64,000 nucleotides of DNA from Nocardia sp. NBC_00565 (GCF_036345915.1 NZ_CP107785.1:7440001-7504000), one strand, 5' to 3'; numbered from the stretch's first letter, positions 30,401 to 41,914 are shown. A program made the numbers and translations. The notes: generated from the sequence alone by a model not told the origin.

Positions 30401-30830
30401 CGCATTCGCCCATCCGCGCGCGCTCGGCCGAGGCGACCACGGCATTGCGGTCGATCACGTCCACCGTGGCGTCGGAGACCCGCACGAACATCGCCTCCAG
30501 CGACGCCCGGTCACCCTGCGGCGGCGCGGTGGCCAGCAGCATGCCGCCGTAGCTCGGCAGCTGATCGACCGCGGCGCACGGGATGCTGGCGTCGAGGTCG
30601 ATCGGCACCTGCGACATCAGCGGTGCCTGCACGCTGCCGAGCGTGCCGCCTTGGGGCCAGTTCAGCGTCGCGGTCGTCTGGCTCACCGGTAAGAACGGAG
30701 CCGCCAGCGCGAACAGCGCACCGAGTACGCCAGCGACCAGCGCGACGAGGCGCGCGGTTCGGAAGTCGCTCGGTGCGACTTCTGGCGCGGCGGGCGGTTT
30801 TGTCAAGACAGCAGTAGCGGCGTCGGGCAC
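27465..30830 (-). CDS. embB: Arabinosyltransferase, EmbB-like
   Basis: About 1121 residues from GTG 30830; GTG 30851 is also possible and neither has a clear ribosome site, so the transcript may be leaderless. LPVSQTTATLNWPQGG, catalytic GANTSDDGYIL (Asp293, Asp294), LRYYYLFVETVDGSLSRRF and WRLMGVVFGTIFFMMF match EmbB closely, and the C-terminus ends TRSGLWSPGQLRVF as in EmbB. It forms the branched alpha-1,3/1,5 arabinan. The residue matching EmbB Met306 is Val344 (ASPWVRLP). The gene runs opposite to embC, so the usual emb operon is broken up. Confidence 0.85.
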   Translation of the reverse strand: MPDAATAVLTKPPAAPEVAPSDFRTARLVALVAGVLGALFALAAPFLPVSQTTATLNWPQGGTLGSVQAPLMSQVPIDLDASIPCAAVDQLPSYGGMLLATAPPQGDRASLEAMFVRVSDATVDVIDRNAVVASAERARMGECGAITISSDINRTRASFGGLTTMVERPVEGAAPGVAQKVAVPVEGQLNGDLRPQVVGVFTDLKGAVPTGLSFHMTVDTRFSSSPTPVKLIAMIAAVLCTLIALGALAKLDGSDGRGHRRFLPANWLKPTWADGAVIGTLLLWHFVGANTSDDGYILSMVRVAPHAGYMANYFRWYGVPEAPFGWYYYVVQIFSEISTASPWVRLPALFCAILCWMVISREVVPRLGRGVRNSKVALWTGGLVFLAFWLPFDNGLRSEPIVALGALLTWVSIERAIATGRLLPAAIAILVAAFTLAAAPTGLMCVAALLAGIRPLVRIVVRRHRHLAAQGAGKWGSTLPLLAPIAAAGLLVLIVVYSDQTFAGIQEANRVRQVTGPNLAWYEDYLRYYYLFVETVDGSLSRRFAFLIMLLCLFTTMLVLLRRRLVPGIASGPTWRLMGVVFGTIFFMMFNPTKWTHHFGAYAGIAGSLAAVTAVAVSASALRARKNRAIFLAGLLFVLAIAFSGINGYWYVSSFGVPWFDKRISLHGYQSNTLMLVLFGFALALVGWSTLREDYAKPQPSAKSVRGKRIRKFAAIPLTVVAAMMVLLEVFSLVKGAAAQYPAYSLARSNFDSLQGSSCGLANDVLVESDVNKGNGMLTPIADPANPPKDGDPLAGADPVGFDPNGVPEKLSADSIEVKPGTGNTSTQSVGPVGADGQNAGTDGGFGVTGVNGSRATLPFGLDPATTPVMGSYQNGVQQPAHLVSSWYQLAPRSDDHPLVVISAAGRILSVDDTGDMRYGQSLTVDYGKHLPDGSVQMLGTYLPRDIGPFPSWRNLRVPLDEIAPDADAVRIVANDPILIGDQWLAFTPPRMPKLASLNTFIGSEQPVLLDWAVGLQFPCQRPLDHKNGVAEVPGYRILPDRPLAISSTNTWQAEEFGGLLGFSQMLSKSSTIPTYMKNDWARDWGSLERYDQYYSATPAKLETSTATRSGLWSPGQLRVF

Positions 30831-31075
30831 GGTTCGCAATGCTAGCTGCACGCGTGTCGCCACGGGCGATGGCTGCACACAAGTTGCGCTCCGCTCCCAG
30901 CAACTTCTGAGACGACTCCAAGGTGGGCTGCCCGAACTCCCTGTTGAACGCGGAAAAATGCCGCCGAAACCGGATTCATCGGAGGATGCGCGAAGCGGAG
31001 CGGCTATTGGAATAGGGCAGAAAAGGTGACCCCGAAGTGCTGACCGGTAACGGGCACGATGGAAAGGTGGGGGGT

Positions 31076-31573
31076 ATGACAAAGGTGAATCTCGAAACCA
31101 ACTACGGACCGATCGTGCTCGAGCTCGACGATGCGAAGGCACCGGGCACCGTCGCGAACTTCGTGAATTACGTGAACGCGGGCCACTACAACGGCACCAT
31201 CTTCCACCGCGTCATCCCCAACTTCATGATCCAGGGCGGCGGTTTCACCCCCGACATGCGTCAGAAGGGCACCCAGGCCCCGATCCAGAACGAGGCCAAC
31301 AATGGCCTGAAGAACGACAAGTACACCGTCGCGATGGCGCGCACCAATGATCCGCACTCGGCCACCGCGCAGTTCTTCGTCAACGTCTCCGACAACGGCT
31401 TCCTGAACCACTCCGCGCCGACCCCGCAGGGCTGGGGCTACACGGTCTTCGGCAAGGTCGTCGAGGGCACCGAGGTGGTCGACAAGATCGCCGCGGTGTC
31501 CACCGGCAACAGCGGAGGCCACCAGGACGTGCCGCAGGACGACGTCATCATCGAGTCGGCGACCCTCGCCTGA
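31076..31573 (+). CDS. Cyclophilin-type peptidyl-prolyl cis-trans isomerase
   Basis: 165 residues from ATG 31076, preceded by AAAGGTGGGGG; an in-frame ATG at 31037 is less likely. Cyclophilin core: [13 protein letters not shown] (catalytic arginine), [17 protein letters not shown] and [18 protein letters not shown]. The short, PpiB-like form is cytoplasmic and helps protein folding. It is divergent from the embB-like gene and followed by a hairpin (31590-31628). Confidence 0.95.
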   Translation: MTKVNLETNYGPIVLELDDAKAPGTVANFVNYVNAGHYNGTIFHRVIPNFMIQGGGFTPDMRQKGTQAPIQNEANNGLKNDKYTVAMARTNDPHSATAQFFVNVSDNGFLNHSAPTPQGWGYTVFGKVVEGTEVVDKIAAVSTGNSGGHQDVPQDDVIIESATLA

Positions 31574-31589
31574 CTTCGGCTGCCACGGA

Positions 31590-31628
31590 ACGGAATCGGG
31601 CTGCTCCCTTCGGGGCGCGGCCCGATTC
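31590..31628. terminator. Bidirectional hairpin terminator
   Basis: AATCGGGC and GCCCGATT arms between the convergent ends of the cyclophilin gene and accD4. Confidence 0.65.
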
Positions 31629-31640
31629 TGCCGCTGTTGG

Positions 31641-33200
31641 TCAGAGTGGGAGCAGGTGGTGTTTGCGTGGGTTGCGGATGAGGGATTTGTCGCGCAGCAG
31701 GTGTAGGGCGCGGCGTATTTCCAGGCGGGTGGTCGCCGGTTCGATGACGGCGTCGATGTAGCCGCGCTCGGCGGCGACCCATGGTGTCGCCACCGTCGCG
31801 TTGTAGAAGTCGATCATCTGCTGACGCACGGCGGCACGCTGCTCCTGCGGCGCGGCCTCGATCTGCTTGCGCCCGATCAGACTGACCGCGCTCTCCGCGC
31901 CCATGACCGCGATCCGGGCCGTCGGCCAGGCCAGATTCACGTCCGCGCCGAGCTGTTTGGAGCCCATCACCGCATATCCGCCGCCGTAGGACTTGCGGAT
32001 CACCACGGTCACCTTGGGCACGGTGGCCTCCACGTAGGAGAACAGGAAGCGGCCACCGCGCTTGATGACGCCGATCTTCTCCTGTTCCACCCCGGGTAGG
32101 AATCCCGGTGTGTCCACGACGAATACGAGCGGAATGTCGAACGCGTCGCATAGGCGCACGAAATGCGAGGCCTTATCCGAGGCCCTGGCGTCCAGCGCAC
32201 CGGCGGACACCATCGGCTGATTCGCGACCACGCCGACACTGCGCCCGTCCACCCGCGCGAAGCCGGTGATGACATTGCGCCCGGCCGCCGCGCCGATCTC
32301 ATGGAAATCGCCGTCGTCGAAGATCCGCAACAGGATCTCGTGCATATCGTATCCGGCGTTATCCGAGTCCGGCACAATGGAATTCAGTTCCAAATCCGAG
32401 CTGGTGAGTTCCGGCTCCAGACCCGGATTCACGACCGGCGGCACTTCCTGGCAGCTCGTCGGCAGGAAGCCCAGATAGGCTCGCACCCATTCGAACGCGG
32501 CCTGCTCGTCCTTGGCGATATGGTGGATATTGCCGTACTGCGCTTGGCTATTCGCGCCACCGAGTTCCTCGAGGCTGACATCCTCGCCGGTGACCTCGCG
32601 AATCACATCGGGCCCGGTCACGAACATGTAGGCCTCTTCGGTGGCCACCACCACGTCGGTATTGATCGGCGCGTACACCGCACCGCCCGCACACTTGCCG
32701 AGAATCAGCGACACCTGCGGCACCATGCCCGAAAGCGGTTCGACCTTGAGACCGAGCTGGGCGTACCAGGCCAGCGACGTAACAGCCTCCTGCACGCGCG
32801 CGCCACCGGAATCGTTGATACCCACTACGGGGCAGCCGACTTTCCCGGCGTACTCCATGATGTTGGCGACCTTACGGCCGAACATCTCACCGACCGAACC
32901 GCCGTAGACGGTCTGATCGTGGGAGAACACCGCGACCGGCCGACCCTCGACCAGACCGTGCCCGGTCACCACACCGTCACCGTAAAGCGCCGATGGATCA
33001 CCCGGCTTGCGCACCAGCGCACCGATTTCCACGAAGGTACCCGGATCGAGCAGCATATTTATCCGGTCGCGGGCGCTGGGAATTCCCTTGTTCGCCCGCT
33101 TCTGCACCCCCGCTTCACCCGCCGGTTCCTGCGCTAATTCCAATCTCTTGCGCAGGTCGGCGAGTTTCTCGGCAGTCGTGTTCACTTGGTCTCTCTTCAT
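31641..33200 (-). CDS. accD4: Acyl-CoA carboxylase beta subunit AccD4
   Basis: 519 residues from ATG 33200; GTG 33209 and GTG 33182 are alternatives. The carboxyltransferase domains contain [50 protein letters not shown] and [15 protein letters not shown]. It aligns with mycobacterial AccD4 nearly end to end. It carboxylates the alpha-chain acyl-CoA to give the carboxyacyl extender used by Pks13. It starts 12 nt after the pks13 stop, so accD4 is probably cotranscribed with pks13. Confidence 0.95.
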   Translation of the reverse strand: MKRDQVNTTAEKLADLRKRLELAQEPAGEAGVQKRANKGIPSARDRINMLLDPGTFVEIGALVRKPGDPSALYGDGVVTGHGLVEGRPVAVFSHDQTVYGGSVGEMFGRKVANIMEYAGKVGCPVVGINDSGGARVQEAVTSLAWYAQLGLKVEPLSGMVPQVSLILGKCAGGAVYAPINTDVVVATEEAYMFVTGPDVIREVTGEDVSLEELGGANSQAQYGNIHHIAKDEQAAFEWVRAYLGFLPTSCQEVPPVVNPGLEPELTSSDLELNSIVPDSDNAGYDMHEILLRIFDDGDFHEIGAAAGRNVITGFARVDGRSVGVVANQPMVSAGALDARASDKASHFVRLCDAFDIPLVFVVDTPGFLPGVEQEKIGVIKRGGRFLFSYVEATVPKVTVVIRKSYGGGYAVMGSKQLGADVNLAWPTARIAVMGAESAVSLIGRKQIEAAPQEQRAAVRQQMIDFYNATVATPWVAAERGYIDAVIEPATTRLEIRRALHLLRDKSLIRNPRKHHLLPL

Positions 33201-33212
33201 CAGGTGCACCCA

Positions 33213-36200
33213 CTAAGGGGCAATCACAGCAAGCTTCGCGGTGAGGTCGGCTCCGATCTTTCCGATCCGCGGCTCGTCAACGATCTGGAGGTGGTCACCC
33301 GGAATATGAATAACCTCCAGGTTCGGAATGTATTCATCCCAGCCACCATTGGGAAGGCGATGCGCGAAACGCGGCTCCAACTCGATCGCGCCGTCGTGGT
33401 AGCGATCAGCGAGATAGAGCACGACATCACCCTCATAGCGGGCGGGCCGCATCTTCTGCAACGCCCGGTTCTCGATCCACGAGGTGCGCTGATGTTCGAG
33501 CACACCGCCCGGAATCTTGGTCCCGCTGATCTTGACCAGATCGCTGATCATCTTGAACTGATCTTCGTCGTTCGCCAGTGCCAACTCTTCCAACTGTTCC
33601 TGCGGCAGTTCGCCTTCCACGCCGTAGGTCTTCTTGGCGAATGCCTGGTAACGCTGGATACGGCGGATCCGCTCCGCCGGACTGTTGTCCTCCGGCTCGG
33701 TCGGAATGGCCAGGTCGATCAGGCCGACCATCCGCACGTCCGCGCCCTCGGCGCGCAGAATGTGCGCGACCGCCATCGCGAGGACCGCGCCCAGCGACCA
33801 GCCGTACAGCACGTACGGACCGTCACCCTGGATTTTGCGCAGCTGCGGCACGTACTGCTTAGCACGTTCCTCGATCGCACCGTCGGCCCGTTCGATGCCG
33901 TACATCGGAGTGTCAGCGGGCAGTCGCTTCAGCAGCGGCTCGTACACCAGCGTGTTGCCGCCCGCGGGGTGGAATACGAAGACCGGCACCGCATTCGAAC
34001 CCTCGACGCGCGGCCGCAGCGGACGGACGTACCCGTCCACATCGGCACCGCTGTCCTGCAGCACACGCACGATATCGGCGAGCTGCTCGATGGTCTCGCA
34101 GTCGAGCACATCATCGACGGTGACCTCGGCCTTGACCCGCTCAGTGAGTCGGGTCGCCAACTTCTCGGCGACCTCCTCTTCGAGGATCGGCAGGGTATTG
34201 AAGATGCCACCCGCCGACTTGCCCGTCACGATCGCCCAGGTGGCAAAGGTCAACCGCTCGGCGGCATCGCGGGGCGGCACATCGTCCTCGTCGGCACCGG
34301 AGGGCTGCCCACCGAAGATCGCGGTGGCGTCGGCAGCAGCCACGGCCTCGGCCGCGCCGACCGCGGTGGTGTTCTCGGTGTCGAGAGCTCGTTCGATCGC
34401 GGCCTCGTTCGCCTCGACCGCAGCGACCTGCTCCGGCGCGGCCGGAGCTGGTGCGGCAGTGCCTGCGGCGGCACCGGTGATGCCCGCGGCCGTCTCGGCC
34501 GCCGCGACAACAGCCTCGGCCTCCGCCTCCACCGAGGTGTTCTCCGCACCCAGCGAAACCCCTTCGGCGGCAGCCGCATTCGCCACCGCAGCCGCCGGGT
34601 CCTGACCGGCCGCGACAGCCGCGCGCGCGGCCGCGATGAATCCGCCGTCGACCGCGATTTCCGCGCCGGCGGCCTGCTTGTCCGCCATCGCCCGCACCTC
34701 TTCGCGGTGCTCGATGGCGTAGTGCAGCACCTTGGCGACCTCGTTCAGGTTCGCATCACGCACGGCCTGGACCTGCAGCTGCGGAATATCGAATTCGTAT
34801 TCGACCCGGTTCTTGATCCGCATCGCCATCAGCGAGTCGAGACCGAGCTCCATCAGCGGGATCTCCATCGGCAGATCCTCGACCGCGTAACCCATCGACT
34901 CGGCGACGATCAGCGACAGCCGCTCCTCGAGGGTCTGCGTGCCTTCCGGATCCCAACGCTCACCGAAGGTTTCGACGATCTCGATATCCGCACCACCGGT
35001 GGTCGCGACCTCGGTGCTCGAAACGGGCACGGCGACAACGGGTTCGGGCAGCGGCGCACCCGAGGCGACGACCGCCTCGAACAACAGCTGGAAGCTCGCA
35101 CCCGCGCGAGCATGCACCTGCACCGACGCGCCACCGAGGTGCGGCGTCAGCGTGGTGGTCAGGGTTGCGCTGGTCGGCAGCACCGCATGCGGGATCGACG
35201 CACCGATCGAAACATCGCTGAGCACCTGTGCCGCAGCGGTTTTCACCAGCACGGCCAGATCGGTGACGGCCGCGGCCTGCACCTCCCACACATGCCGACC
35301 GTCGGGCAATGCGACATGCGCGCCCGGCACCCGACCGTTACCGCTGCCGGAAATCATGCGCGCCTTCGGCCAGTACTCCTTGCGCAAGAACGTGGTTCGC
35401 GGCACGTCGGCGAACTCGCCGGCGGGCAGCAGCGACGACAGATCGACCCGGTGCCCGTGCACATACAGCTGCGCGAGCGCGGCGATCACGCCCGCCGACT
35501 CGTCTTCCTTGCGCTTGAGCGTCGCGATGAGCTGCGCGTCGTGCAGTCCGGCCGCGAAGGTGGTGCCCAGCACCTGCATCAGCGCAACGGAATTCGGCGC
35601 CAACTCCAGGAAGGTGGTGTGGCCGGAGTCCACCGCGAGCTTCACCGCATTGGTGAAGTACACGCTGTGGCGCATGTTCTTGACCCAGTAGTCCTCGTCG
35701 TGCACCGGATCGCTGCCCGCGCGGTAGAACTGCTCCTTGTTGACCGTCGAGTACAGGCCGACCTTCAGCTTGGTCGGCTCGATACCGGCCAGCTCGGCCG
35801 CCAACTCGCCGAGCAGCGGATCCATCTGCGAGGTGTGGCCCGCGCCGCGGGTCTGCAGCACCCGGGCGAATTTGCCCGCCTCCTCGACCTTCGCCACGAT
35901 CGCCGCGACCTGATCCTGCGGTCCGCCGATCACGGTATTGGTCGGTGCCGCGTACACCGCGCACTCCACGTCCGGGTAATCGACGAGCATCGCCTCGATG
36001 GCCTCGGCGCTGAGCTCGACCAGTGCCATATTGCGCACGTCGTCGTCGCTGATCATCGCCTCGCCCTCGCCCATAAGGCGCGAGCGGGCGCAGATCACGC
36101 GCACCGCGTCCTCGAGCGGCAGACCACCGGCGAGGTAGGCACCGGCCACCTCACCCATCGAATGACCGACCACCGCATCGGGCCGCGCGCCGTGCGCGCG

Positions 36201-38579
36201 CAGCAGCGCGGCCAAGCCGAGCTGGATGGTGAAGATGCCGACCTGCGAGGTACCGACGTTGTAGTCTTGCGCGTCGTCCAGGATCATCTCGCGGATCGAG
36301 TAGCCCGCCTCGTCCTGCACCAGTTCGTCGACCTCGTCGACGGCCCGGCGGAAGATCGAATTCTCCTGGTAGAGCTGCTTGCCCATCTTGCGGTGCTGCG
36401 CGCCGAAACCGGACAGCACCCAGATCGGCCCCTGCGCGGCGGGCGCGTCCGCGGTGAACACACCGGCGCCCGGCTTACCCGTCGCGATGGCACGCAGCCC
36501 GGCGACCGCCTCTTCATGCGTCCTGGCGATGACCACACCGCGCGAACGCCAGTGACTGCGCTTGGCCAGCGACCGCGCGACATCCGCCAGCGCAACCTCG
36601 CGGCCGGCCTCGGACTCCAGCCAGTCGGCGAGCTCGGCGGCGGCACGGCGGCGACGCGAAGGGAGATAACCGGAGACGGCGAGGATCACCGGCAGCGGCT
36701 CGGTCCGATCCTCGGACCATTCGGGCTCGACCACATCGGTCTGCTCAGCGTCCTCGGCGAGAATCTCATCCGCCTCCGCGACCACATCGGTGGTCTCCTC
36801 GTCGAGCTCATCGACGATCGCGGGAGTTTCGACCGGCGCGGCGGACGCGGGCACATACTCCTGCAGCACCACATGCGCATTGGTGCCACCGAAACCGAAT
36901 CCGGAGATACCGACGGTGGCGGTGCCGCTGTAGCGCGGGAATTCGGTCGGCTCATCGACAACCTTCAGATGCGCCTGCTCGAACGGAATGTACGGATTGG
37001 GTCCCGCGAAGTTGATATTCGGCGCGATGACGTTGTGCTGGAACCCCATGACCACCTTGGCCAGGCTGGCCACACCGGCACCGGACTCGAGATGTCCGAA
37101 GTTGGTCTTTGCCGAACCCAGCAGCGCGGGCTTGTCATCGTCGCGGCCGCGGCCGATCACCCGGCCCAGCGCATCGGCTTCGATCGGATCACCGAGCAGC
37201 GTGCCGGTGCCGTGCGCCTCGATGTAGTCGACGGTGGACGGTTTGATGCCCGCGTCCCGGTAAGCCCGGCGCAGCACATCGGCCTGAGCGTCCGGATTCG
37301 GCGCGAGCAGGCCGTTGGAGCGGCCGTCGTTGTTGACCGCGGAGCCCTTGATCACGGCCATGATCCGGTCGCCATCGCGTTCGGCGTCGGCGAGCCGCTT
37401 GAGCACCACCAGACCGGCGCCCTCGGAGCGCACCATGCCGTCGGCATCGGCGGAGAACGCCTTGATATGGCCGTTCTTCGCGACACCGCCGTTCTGATCG
37501 AAGCCGAGGGTGGCCGCCGGGGCCAGAATCATGTTCACGCCACCGGCCAGCGCCAGATCGGCGTCGCCCTCGCGCAGCGCGCGCACCGCCTGATGCACCG
37601 CGACCAGTGTGGACGAGCACGCGGTGTCGACCGTCACCGAGGGACCGCGGAAGTCGTAGAAGTACGAGACCCGATTGGCGATGATGCCGGTCGAGCTACC
37701 CATGATCCCGTAGGCCTGCGCGGATACCGGCACGTTCGGATCGGGTTCGGCGCCGAGCCCGAGCGCGGCGATCAACATGAAGTCGCTGGTGGACGAGCCG
37801 ACGAAGATGCCGACCGGCGCACCCTTGAGCTCGCTGGCCGGAATCCTGGCATGCTCCAGGGCTTCCCAGGTCAGTTCCATCATCAGGCGCTGCTGCGGAT
37901 CGACCCGCTCGACCTCGATCGGCGACATGGCGAAGAACTCCGCGTCGAAGCCCTTGACCACCTCCTGATCGAGGTAGCCGCCCAGGGTGTTGCCCTCGGC
38001 GACGGCCTTGGCCACCTCGGGCTCATCGAGGAATTCCGCCCACCGGCCCTCCGGCAGCTCGCGGATCCCGTCGCCGCGGTTGATCAGGAATTCCCAGGTG
38101 GATTCCGGGGTGTCCCCGGCACCGGGCAGGCGGGTGGACATGCCGACGATCGCGATATCGTGTGCCTCGCCCGGGGTGTACCCGGCGTAGAACGCATCGT
38201 CGGCGGCCTCCTCCGGCGCCTCCGGCTCACCATTGATGACGACCTCGGCCAGCGACGCGATGGTCGGATGCTGATAGACCACCGTCGCGGTCAGCACCAC
38301 ACCGGTCAGCTCTTCGATATCGCCGCCGAGCGCGATGGCATCGCGTGAGGCCAGCCCGAACTCCTCCATCGGCCGGTCCACCGTGATCTGCTCGATCGGT
38401 TGACCGGTCGCGTCGGAGACCCAGCGCCGCAGCCACTCCCGCAATTCCGCGACCGACAAACTGGTCACGTAAGCGGCCGGTTTCGCAGCGGACTGCGAAC
38501 CCTCGGCGGGATCGATCGCGTCCGCCGGAGCGGGCACGATCTCGGTCGTCTGGGTGGGCGTGCCCTCGTTGTCAGCCAT
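33213..38579 (-). CDS. pks13: Mycolic acid condensing polyketide synthase Pks13
   Basis: 1788 residues from ATG 38579 (GAGGA before it). Domains in order: N-terminal ACP (FGLASRD, Ser78), ketosynthase (VDTACSST, Cys321; later EAHGTGT), acyltransferase (GHSMGEV, Ser807), second ACP (GLDSLMAMR, Ser1249), then a long Ala/Glu-rich linker (about residues 1310-1420) and a thioesterase (YGWSLGAVL, Ser1595). It condenses the meromycoloyl-AMP product of FadD32 with the carboxyacyl chain from AccD4, and the thioesterase passes the product to trehalose. The order fadD32-pks13-accD4 is the conserved operon. Slightly longer than the 1733-residue M. tuberculosis protein. Confidence 0.97.
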   Translation of the reverse strand: MADNEGTPTQTTEIVPAPADAIDPAEGSQSAAKPAAYVTSLSVAELREWLRRWVSDATGQPIEQITVDRPMEEFGLASRDAIALGGDIEELTGVVLTATVVYQHPTIASLAEVVINGEPEAPEEAADDAFYAGYTPGEAHDIAIVGMSTRLPGAGDTPESTWEFLINRGDGIRELPEGRWAEFLDEPEVAKAVAEGNTLGGYLDQEVVKGFDAEFFAMSPIEVERVDPQQRLMMELTWEALEHARIPASELKGAPVGIFVGSSTSDFMLIAALGLGAEPDPNVPVSAQAYGIMGSSTGIIANRVSYFYDFRGPSVTVDTACSSTLVAVHQAVRALREGDADLALAGGVNMILAPAATLGFDQNGGVAKNGHIKAFSADADGMVRSEGAGLVVLKRLADAERDGDRIMAVIKGSAVNNDGRSNGLLAPNPDAQADVLRRAYRDAGIKPSTVDYIEAHGTGTLLGDPIEADALGRVIGRGRDDDKPALLGSAKTNFGHLESGAGVASLAKVVMGFQHNVIAPNINFAGPNPYIPFEQAHLKVVDEPTEFPRYSGTATVGISGFGFGGTNAHVVLQEYVPASAAPVETPAIVDELDEETTDVVAEADEILAEDAEQTDVVEPEWSEDRTEPLPVILAVSGYLPSRRRRAAAELADWLESEAGREVALADVARSLAKRSHWRSRGVVIARTHEEAVAGLRAIATGKPGAGVFTADAPAAQGPIWVLSGFGAQHRKMGKQLYQENSIFRRAVDEVDELVQDEAGYSIREMILDDAQDYNVGTSQVGIFTIQLGLAALLRAHGARPDAVVGHSMGEVAGAYLAGGLPLEDAVRVICARSRLMGEGEAMISDDDVRNMALVELSAEAIEAMLVDYPDVECAVYAAPTNTVIGGPQDQVAAIVAKVEEAGKFARVLQTRGAGHTSQMDPLLGELAAELAGIEPTKLKVGLYSTVNKEQFYRAGSDPVHDEDYWVKNMRHSVYFTNAVKLAVDSGHTTFLELAPNSVALMQVLGTTFAAGLHDAQLIATLKRKEDESAGVIAALAQLYVHGHRVDLSSLLPAGEFADVPRTTFLRKEYWPKARMISGSGNGRVPGAHVALPDGRHVWEVQAAAVTDLAVLVKTAAAQVLSDVSIGASIPHAVLPTSATLTTTLTPHLGGASVQVHARAGASFQLLFEAVVASGAPLPEPVVAVPVSSTEVATTGGADIEIVETFGERWDPEGTQTLEERLSLIVAESMGYAVEDLPMEIPLMELGLDSLMAMRIKNRVEYEFDIPQLQVQAVRDANLNEVAKVLHYAIEHREEVRAMADKQAAGAEIAVDGGFIAAARAAVAAGQDPAAAVANAAAAEGVSLGAENTSVEAEAEAVVAAAETAAGITGAAAGTAAPAPAAPEQVAAVEANEAAIERALDTENTTAVGAAEAVAAADATAIFGGQPSGADEDDVPPRDAAERLTFATWAIVTGKSAGGIFNTLPILEEEVAEKLATRLTERVKAEVTVDDVLDCETIEQLADIVRVLQDSGADVDGYVRPLRPRVEGSNAVPVFVFHPAGGNTLVYEPLLKRLPADTPMYGIERADGAIEERAKQYVPQLRKIQGDGPYVLYGWSLGAVLAMAVAHILRAEGADVRMVGLIDLAIPTEPEDNSPAERIRRIQRYQAFAKKTYGVEGELPQEQLEELALANDEDQFKMISDLVKISGTKIPGGVLEHQRTSWIENRALQKMRPARYEGDVVLYLADRYHDGAIELEPRFAHRLPNGGWDEYIPNLEVIHIPGDHLQIVDEPRIGKIGADLTAKLAVIAP

Positions 38580-38687
38580 CAATTCCTCAAGCTACCTGTC
38601 TGCGTACCGGGCGCGCCGTGAATTGACGCCTGGCGTGGGAAGGCCCCGCCGGGCGTCGATCAGGCTGAACACGCCCACCCTGGGCAA

Positions 38688-40604
38688 TTACTCTTCCGGT
38701 GCATCGGGGAAGGCCTGCTGGGTGTAACCGCCCCGCAGCGTTCCCTCCAGATAAGCAGTCTTGCAGGCGCGCCGCGCGATCTTTCCGCTGGAGGTCCGTG
38801 GAATCGAACCGGCGGGGACCAAGAGCACGTCGCGCACGGTTACGCCGTGGCGCTGGGATACCGCCGCACGGACCGCGTCGGCGATCGGCAGGGGATCGGC
38901 CTTACCGGCGCCCGGCCCGCGCTCGGCCACGATAACGAGCTGTTCGGAGGCGTCATCGGCGTCGAAGTTCAGTCCCGAATGGCTGCCCTGTTCGAACACC
39001 TCGGCGGGCAGCTGGTTCGCGGGTACCGAGAACGCGGCGACGAAGCCCGGTCGCAGCGCCTTCGAGGCTTCCTGCGCGGAGAACTCGAGATCCTGCGGGT
39101 AGTGATTACGGCCGTCGACGATCACGAGGTCCTTCACCCGCCCCGTGATGTACAACTCGCCTTCGAAGTACACGCCGTAGTCGCCGGTGCGCATCCAGTT
39201 CGCATCGGCCGGGGTGTCCTCGGCGTGGCTGCCCTCGCCCAGGCGATGGGCGACCTTGTTGCGGAAGGTCGCGGAGGTCTCGTCCGGACGACCCCAGTAG
39301 CCGATGCCCATATTGTTGCCGTGCAGCCAGATCTCACCGACCTGGCCGTCGGCCAGCTCATGCCCGCCGCCGTCGGAATCGACGGTCTCCGGATCCACGA
39401 TGGCAGCCCACTGCGACAGTGCGACATAGCCGCAGGAGACCTGCGCGATGGCGTTCTCGGTGCCCTGCTCGACCTTGATCATGCGACCCGCGTTGAGCTC
39501 GTTGCGGTCGACATAGACGACCTTGGCCTCGTCCTCGGCCTTGGTCGCGGAGACGAACAGCGTCGCCTCGGCCATGCCGTAGCAGGGCTTGATCGCGGTC
39601 TTGGGCAGGCCGTAGGGCGCGAACGCGTCGTTGAACTTCTTCATCGACGAGGTGGTCACCGGCTCGGAACCATTGATCAGGCCGATGACATTCGACAGAT
39701 CCAGCGACTCGCCCGGCTTCGGCAGACCGCGCGCCGCGGCGTGCTCGAATGCGAAGTTCGGTGCCGCGGCGAAGGTACCGGCACCGTCGGACTGCGCCGC
39801 CAGCTCCTTGATCCAGCGGTAGGGCCGCCGCACGAACGCACTGGGCGACATGATCGTGATGAACTTGCCGCCGACCGCGGGCAGGATCACCGTGAGCAGG
39901 CCCATATCGTGGAACAGCGGCAGCCAGGTGACACCGCGCGAGTTCCAGTCCAGGTTGATCGCGTCGACCATCTGCAGCAGGTTGGTGCCGACCGCGCGGT
40001 GGGTGATCTCGACACCGGCCGGGACACGCGTCGAGCCCGAGGTGTACTGCAGGTAGGCGATGTCATCGATGGCGATATCCGGGCGCACCCAGGTCTCGCC
40101 GACGCTGTCGGGAATGGCGTCGACGGCGATGATGCGCGGGCGTTGCGCGGCGGGCAGCGAGCGGAAGAACTGACGCACCCCGGCCGCCGAGGAGCTGGCG
40201 GTCAGGATCGCGGCGGGCTCGCAGTCGCCGAGCACCGCGTGCAGCCGATCGGTGTGACCCGGCTCGTCGGGGTCGAACAGCGGCACCGAGATGGTGCCCG
40301 CGTAGATGGCGGCGAAGAAGGAGATCACGTAATCCAGGCCCTGCGGGGCGAGGATCGCGACCCGGTCGCCCGGATTGGTCACCTGCTGCAGTCGAGCGGC
40401 CACCGCGCGCAGCCGAATGCCGAACTCACGCCACGTGAGCTCCTGTGCCTCACCATCCCGCTCACGCGAGTAATCGATGTAGCGGTACGCGAGGGTGTTC
40501 GCGTCGTTGCGGGTGTGCTTCTCGACGTGGTCTACCAGGGTGTGATCGTCGGGAATACGGATGTTCCCGGTCTCATCCAGGTAATCGTCGAAAGTCTCTT
40601 CCAT
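38688..40604 (-). CDS. fadD32: Long-chain fatty acyl-AMP ligase FadD32
   Basis: 638 residues from ATG 40604, with GAGGAGATGAAGGA before it; the frame runs on to 40646. FAAL adenylation motifs: [31 protein letters not shown] [22 protein letters not shown], and the C-terminal hinge [19 protein letters not shown] with the catalytic lysine in [11 protein letters not shown]. It activates the meromycolic chain as acyl-AMP and loads it on the N-terminal ACP of Pks13. 108 bp separate it from pks13. The upstream region 40605-40796 should contain the operon promoter. Confidence 0.96.
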   Translation of the reverse strand: MEETFDDYLDETGNIRIPDDHTLVDHVEKHTRNDANTLAYRYIDYSRERDGEAQELTWREFGIRLRAVAARLQQVTNPGDRVAILAPQGLDYVISFFAAIYAGTISVPLFDPDEPGHTDRLHAVLGDCEPAAILTASSSAAGVRQFFRSLPAAQRPRIIAVDAIPDSVGETWVRPDIAIDDIAYLQYTSGSTRVPAGVEITHRAVGTNLLQMVDAINLDWNSRGVTWLPLFHDMGLLTVILPAVGGKFITIMSPSAFVRRPYRWIKELAAQSDGAGTFAAAPNFAFEHAAARGLPKPGESLDLSNVIGLINGSEPVTTSSMKKFNDAFAPYGLPKTAIKPCYGMAEATLFVSATKAEDEAKVVYVDRNELNAGRMIKVEQGTENAIAQVSCGYVALSQWAAIVDPETVDSDGGGHELADGQVGEIWLHGNNMGIGYWGRPDETSATFRNKVAHRLGEGSHAEDTPADANWMRTGDYGVYFEGELYITGRVKDLVIVDGRNHYPQDLEFSAQEASKALRPGFVAAFSVPANQLPAEVFEQGSHSGLNFDADDASEQLVIVAERGPGAGKADPLPIADAVRAAVSQRHGVTVRDVLLVPAGSIPRTSSGKIARRACKTAYLEGTLRGGYTQQAFPDAPEE

Positions 40605-40796
40605 TCCTTCATCTCCTCCGAGGCACACGCAGCAAGACGGCGACATCGCCGCTGTTACCTGTGAGGCCCCGACTCGCTATCGCCCGCGGGTGCTCTACAT
40701 GCGAGAGCCAGCCTGCAGATTTTATTGCGGTCTGCGCGGTAGACCGCTATTGGCTAGATGTACTCAAACCAGAGTCATGTTACAGAGAAGACCGGG

Positions 40797-41837
40797 TCAC
40801 TCATCCCGCAGCAGCGGAATAATCGGCGCGAACGCGTCCATCTGGGTCGGGAACACACCGACATAGGACATCGATGTGAGTTGCCGCACCTGACGGATCT
40901 GTTCGGCGATCTCCTCGAATGTGCCGATCGCCACATACGGCGAGGCAAGGATGTCCTCGACCGACAGCTTGACGTCCACCTCGAGGTCCGGGTGCAGACC
41001 GCGTTCGATCGCGGACAGCGCCATCTCGGCGGTCTTCTCTCGATCGTCGGTGATGACGATCGCGGTGATGGCCCAGTTCAGTTCGATATCGGCGAAACGA
41101 TCACCAGCCGCTTCCTTGATCAGGTTCACCTTCTCGATGGTCTTGTCCAAGGTGATGCCGGAGAGCAGACCCTTGCCGTTCTTGGTGGTGACCGGAACGA
41201 CCGAGACAATATCGGCGTGCTTAGCGGCCAGGCGCAGCATCTTCGGTCCGCCGCCGCCGGTACAGATCGGCGGGCGCGGGCCCTGCCGCGGTCGTGGCGT
41301 GCCCTTGACGCCGTGCACCTGGTAGTACTTGCCCTCGAAGGTGCACTCCTGGCCACGCAGCAGCACATCCAGGATGGTCAGCGTCTCGTCCAGCTTCGCC
41401 AGCCGGACGCCGGGCGCCTCGTACGGCAGGCCGGCGGCGGCGAATTCGTCCTGCTTCCAGCCCGCGCCGACGCCGACCTCGAGGCGGCCCTTCGACAGCA
41501 CGTCGATGGTCGCGAGATCCTTGGCCAGCACGACCGGGTGCCGGAAACCATTCGCCAGCACCGACGTTCCCAGCCGGATCCGCTCGGTGGCCTGGGTCAG
41601 CGCGCCGAGCGCGGCGATCGGGCCGATCTGGTCACCCAGGTGGTCGGGCACGACGAAGGTGTCGAAACCGTATTCCTCCGCGGTCTGCGCGGTCCGGACG
41701 AACTTTCTGGCACCGCCTTCTTGCTTATTTCCCTCGCCCGCTGCCGCGAAGCGGAAAGGCCGAAGAGGAGTACCCAGCGCGGTCACCTCAGCATCCGCTT
41801 CACGGCTCGCCGTGGTGGCCGGTGCGGCTTCTGTCAT
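40797..41837 (-). CDS. LLM-class F420-dependent oxidoreductase
   Basis: 346 residues from ATG 41837, with AGGAG upstream; the frame extends to 41897. A luciferase-like TIM barrel: EEYGFDTFVVPDHL, TERIRLGTSVLANGFRHPVVLAKDLATIDVLSKGRLEVGVGAGW, and a PPICTGGGGPKMLRLAAKHAD loop. Members bind F420 or FMN and act on small molecules or lipids. In M. tuberculosis no such gene lies between fadD32 and Rv3802c, so this is an insertion in the conserved block. Its substrate is unknown. Confidence 0.88.
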   Translation of the reverse strand: MTEAAPATTASREADAEVTALGTPLRPFRFAAAGEGNKQEGGARKFVRTAQTAEEYGFDTFVVPDHLGDQIGPIAALGALTQATERIRLGTSVLANGFRHPVVLAKDLATIDVLSKGRLEVGVGAGWKQDEFAAAGLPYEAPGVRLAKLDETLTILDVLLRGQECTFEGKYYQVHGVKGTPRPRQGPRPPICTGGGGPKMLRLAAKHADIVSVVPVTTKNGKGLLSGITLDKTIEKVNLIKEAAGDRFADIELNWAITAIVITDDREKTAEMALSAIERGLHPDLEVDVKLSVEDILASPYVAIGTFEEIAEQIRQVRQLTSMSYVGVFPTQMDAFAPIIPLLRDE

Positions 41838-41886
41838 GAACTCATGCTCCTGGCTGTAAGGAAATGTGGGCGCAACGCGGACCCAC

Positions 41887-41914
41887 ACCGTGCCCACACT
41901 GTTGGGGGCACGGT
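41887..41914 (-). terminator. Hairpin downstream of the Rv3802c homologue
   Basis: ACCGTGCCC (41887-41895) and GGGCACGGT (41906-41914), a perfect 9-bp stem 114 nt after the upstream stop. It could alternatively be a leader element of the oxidoreductase gene. Confidence 0.5.

Noticed and set aside
27753..30692. 979-codon open frame antisense to the embB-like gene
   Set aside because: Same antisense effect; the composition is Arg/Gln/His-rich without helices, while the minus strand encodes a complete Emb protein.
30831..31142. N-terminal extension of the embB-like protein to 31142
   Set aside because: The extra residues are Arg/Ser/Pro-rich and unlike any Emb N-terminus, and they overlap the promoter and start of the divergent cyclophilin gene.
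33186..38348. 1720-codon open frame on the plus strand antisense to pks13
   Set aside because: It mirrors the codon structure of pks13, is rich in Arg/His/Asp as antisense frames of GC-rich genes are, and has no domain. The minus strand gives perfect Pks13 motifs.
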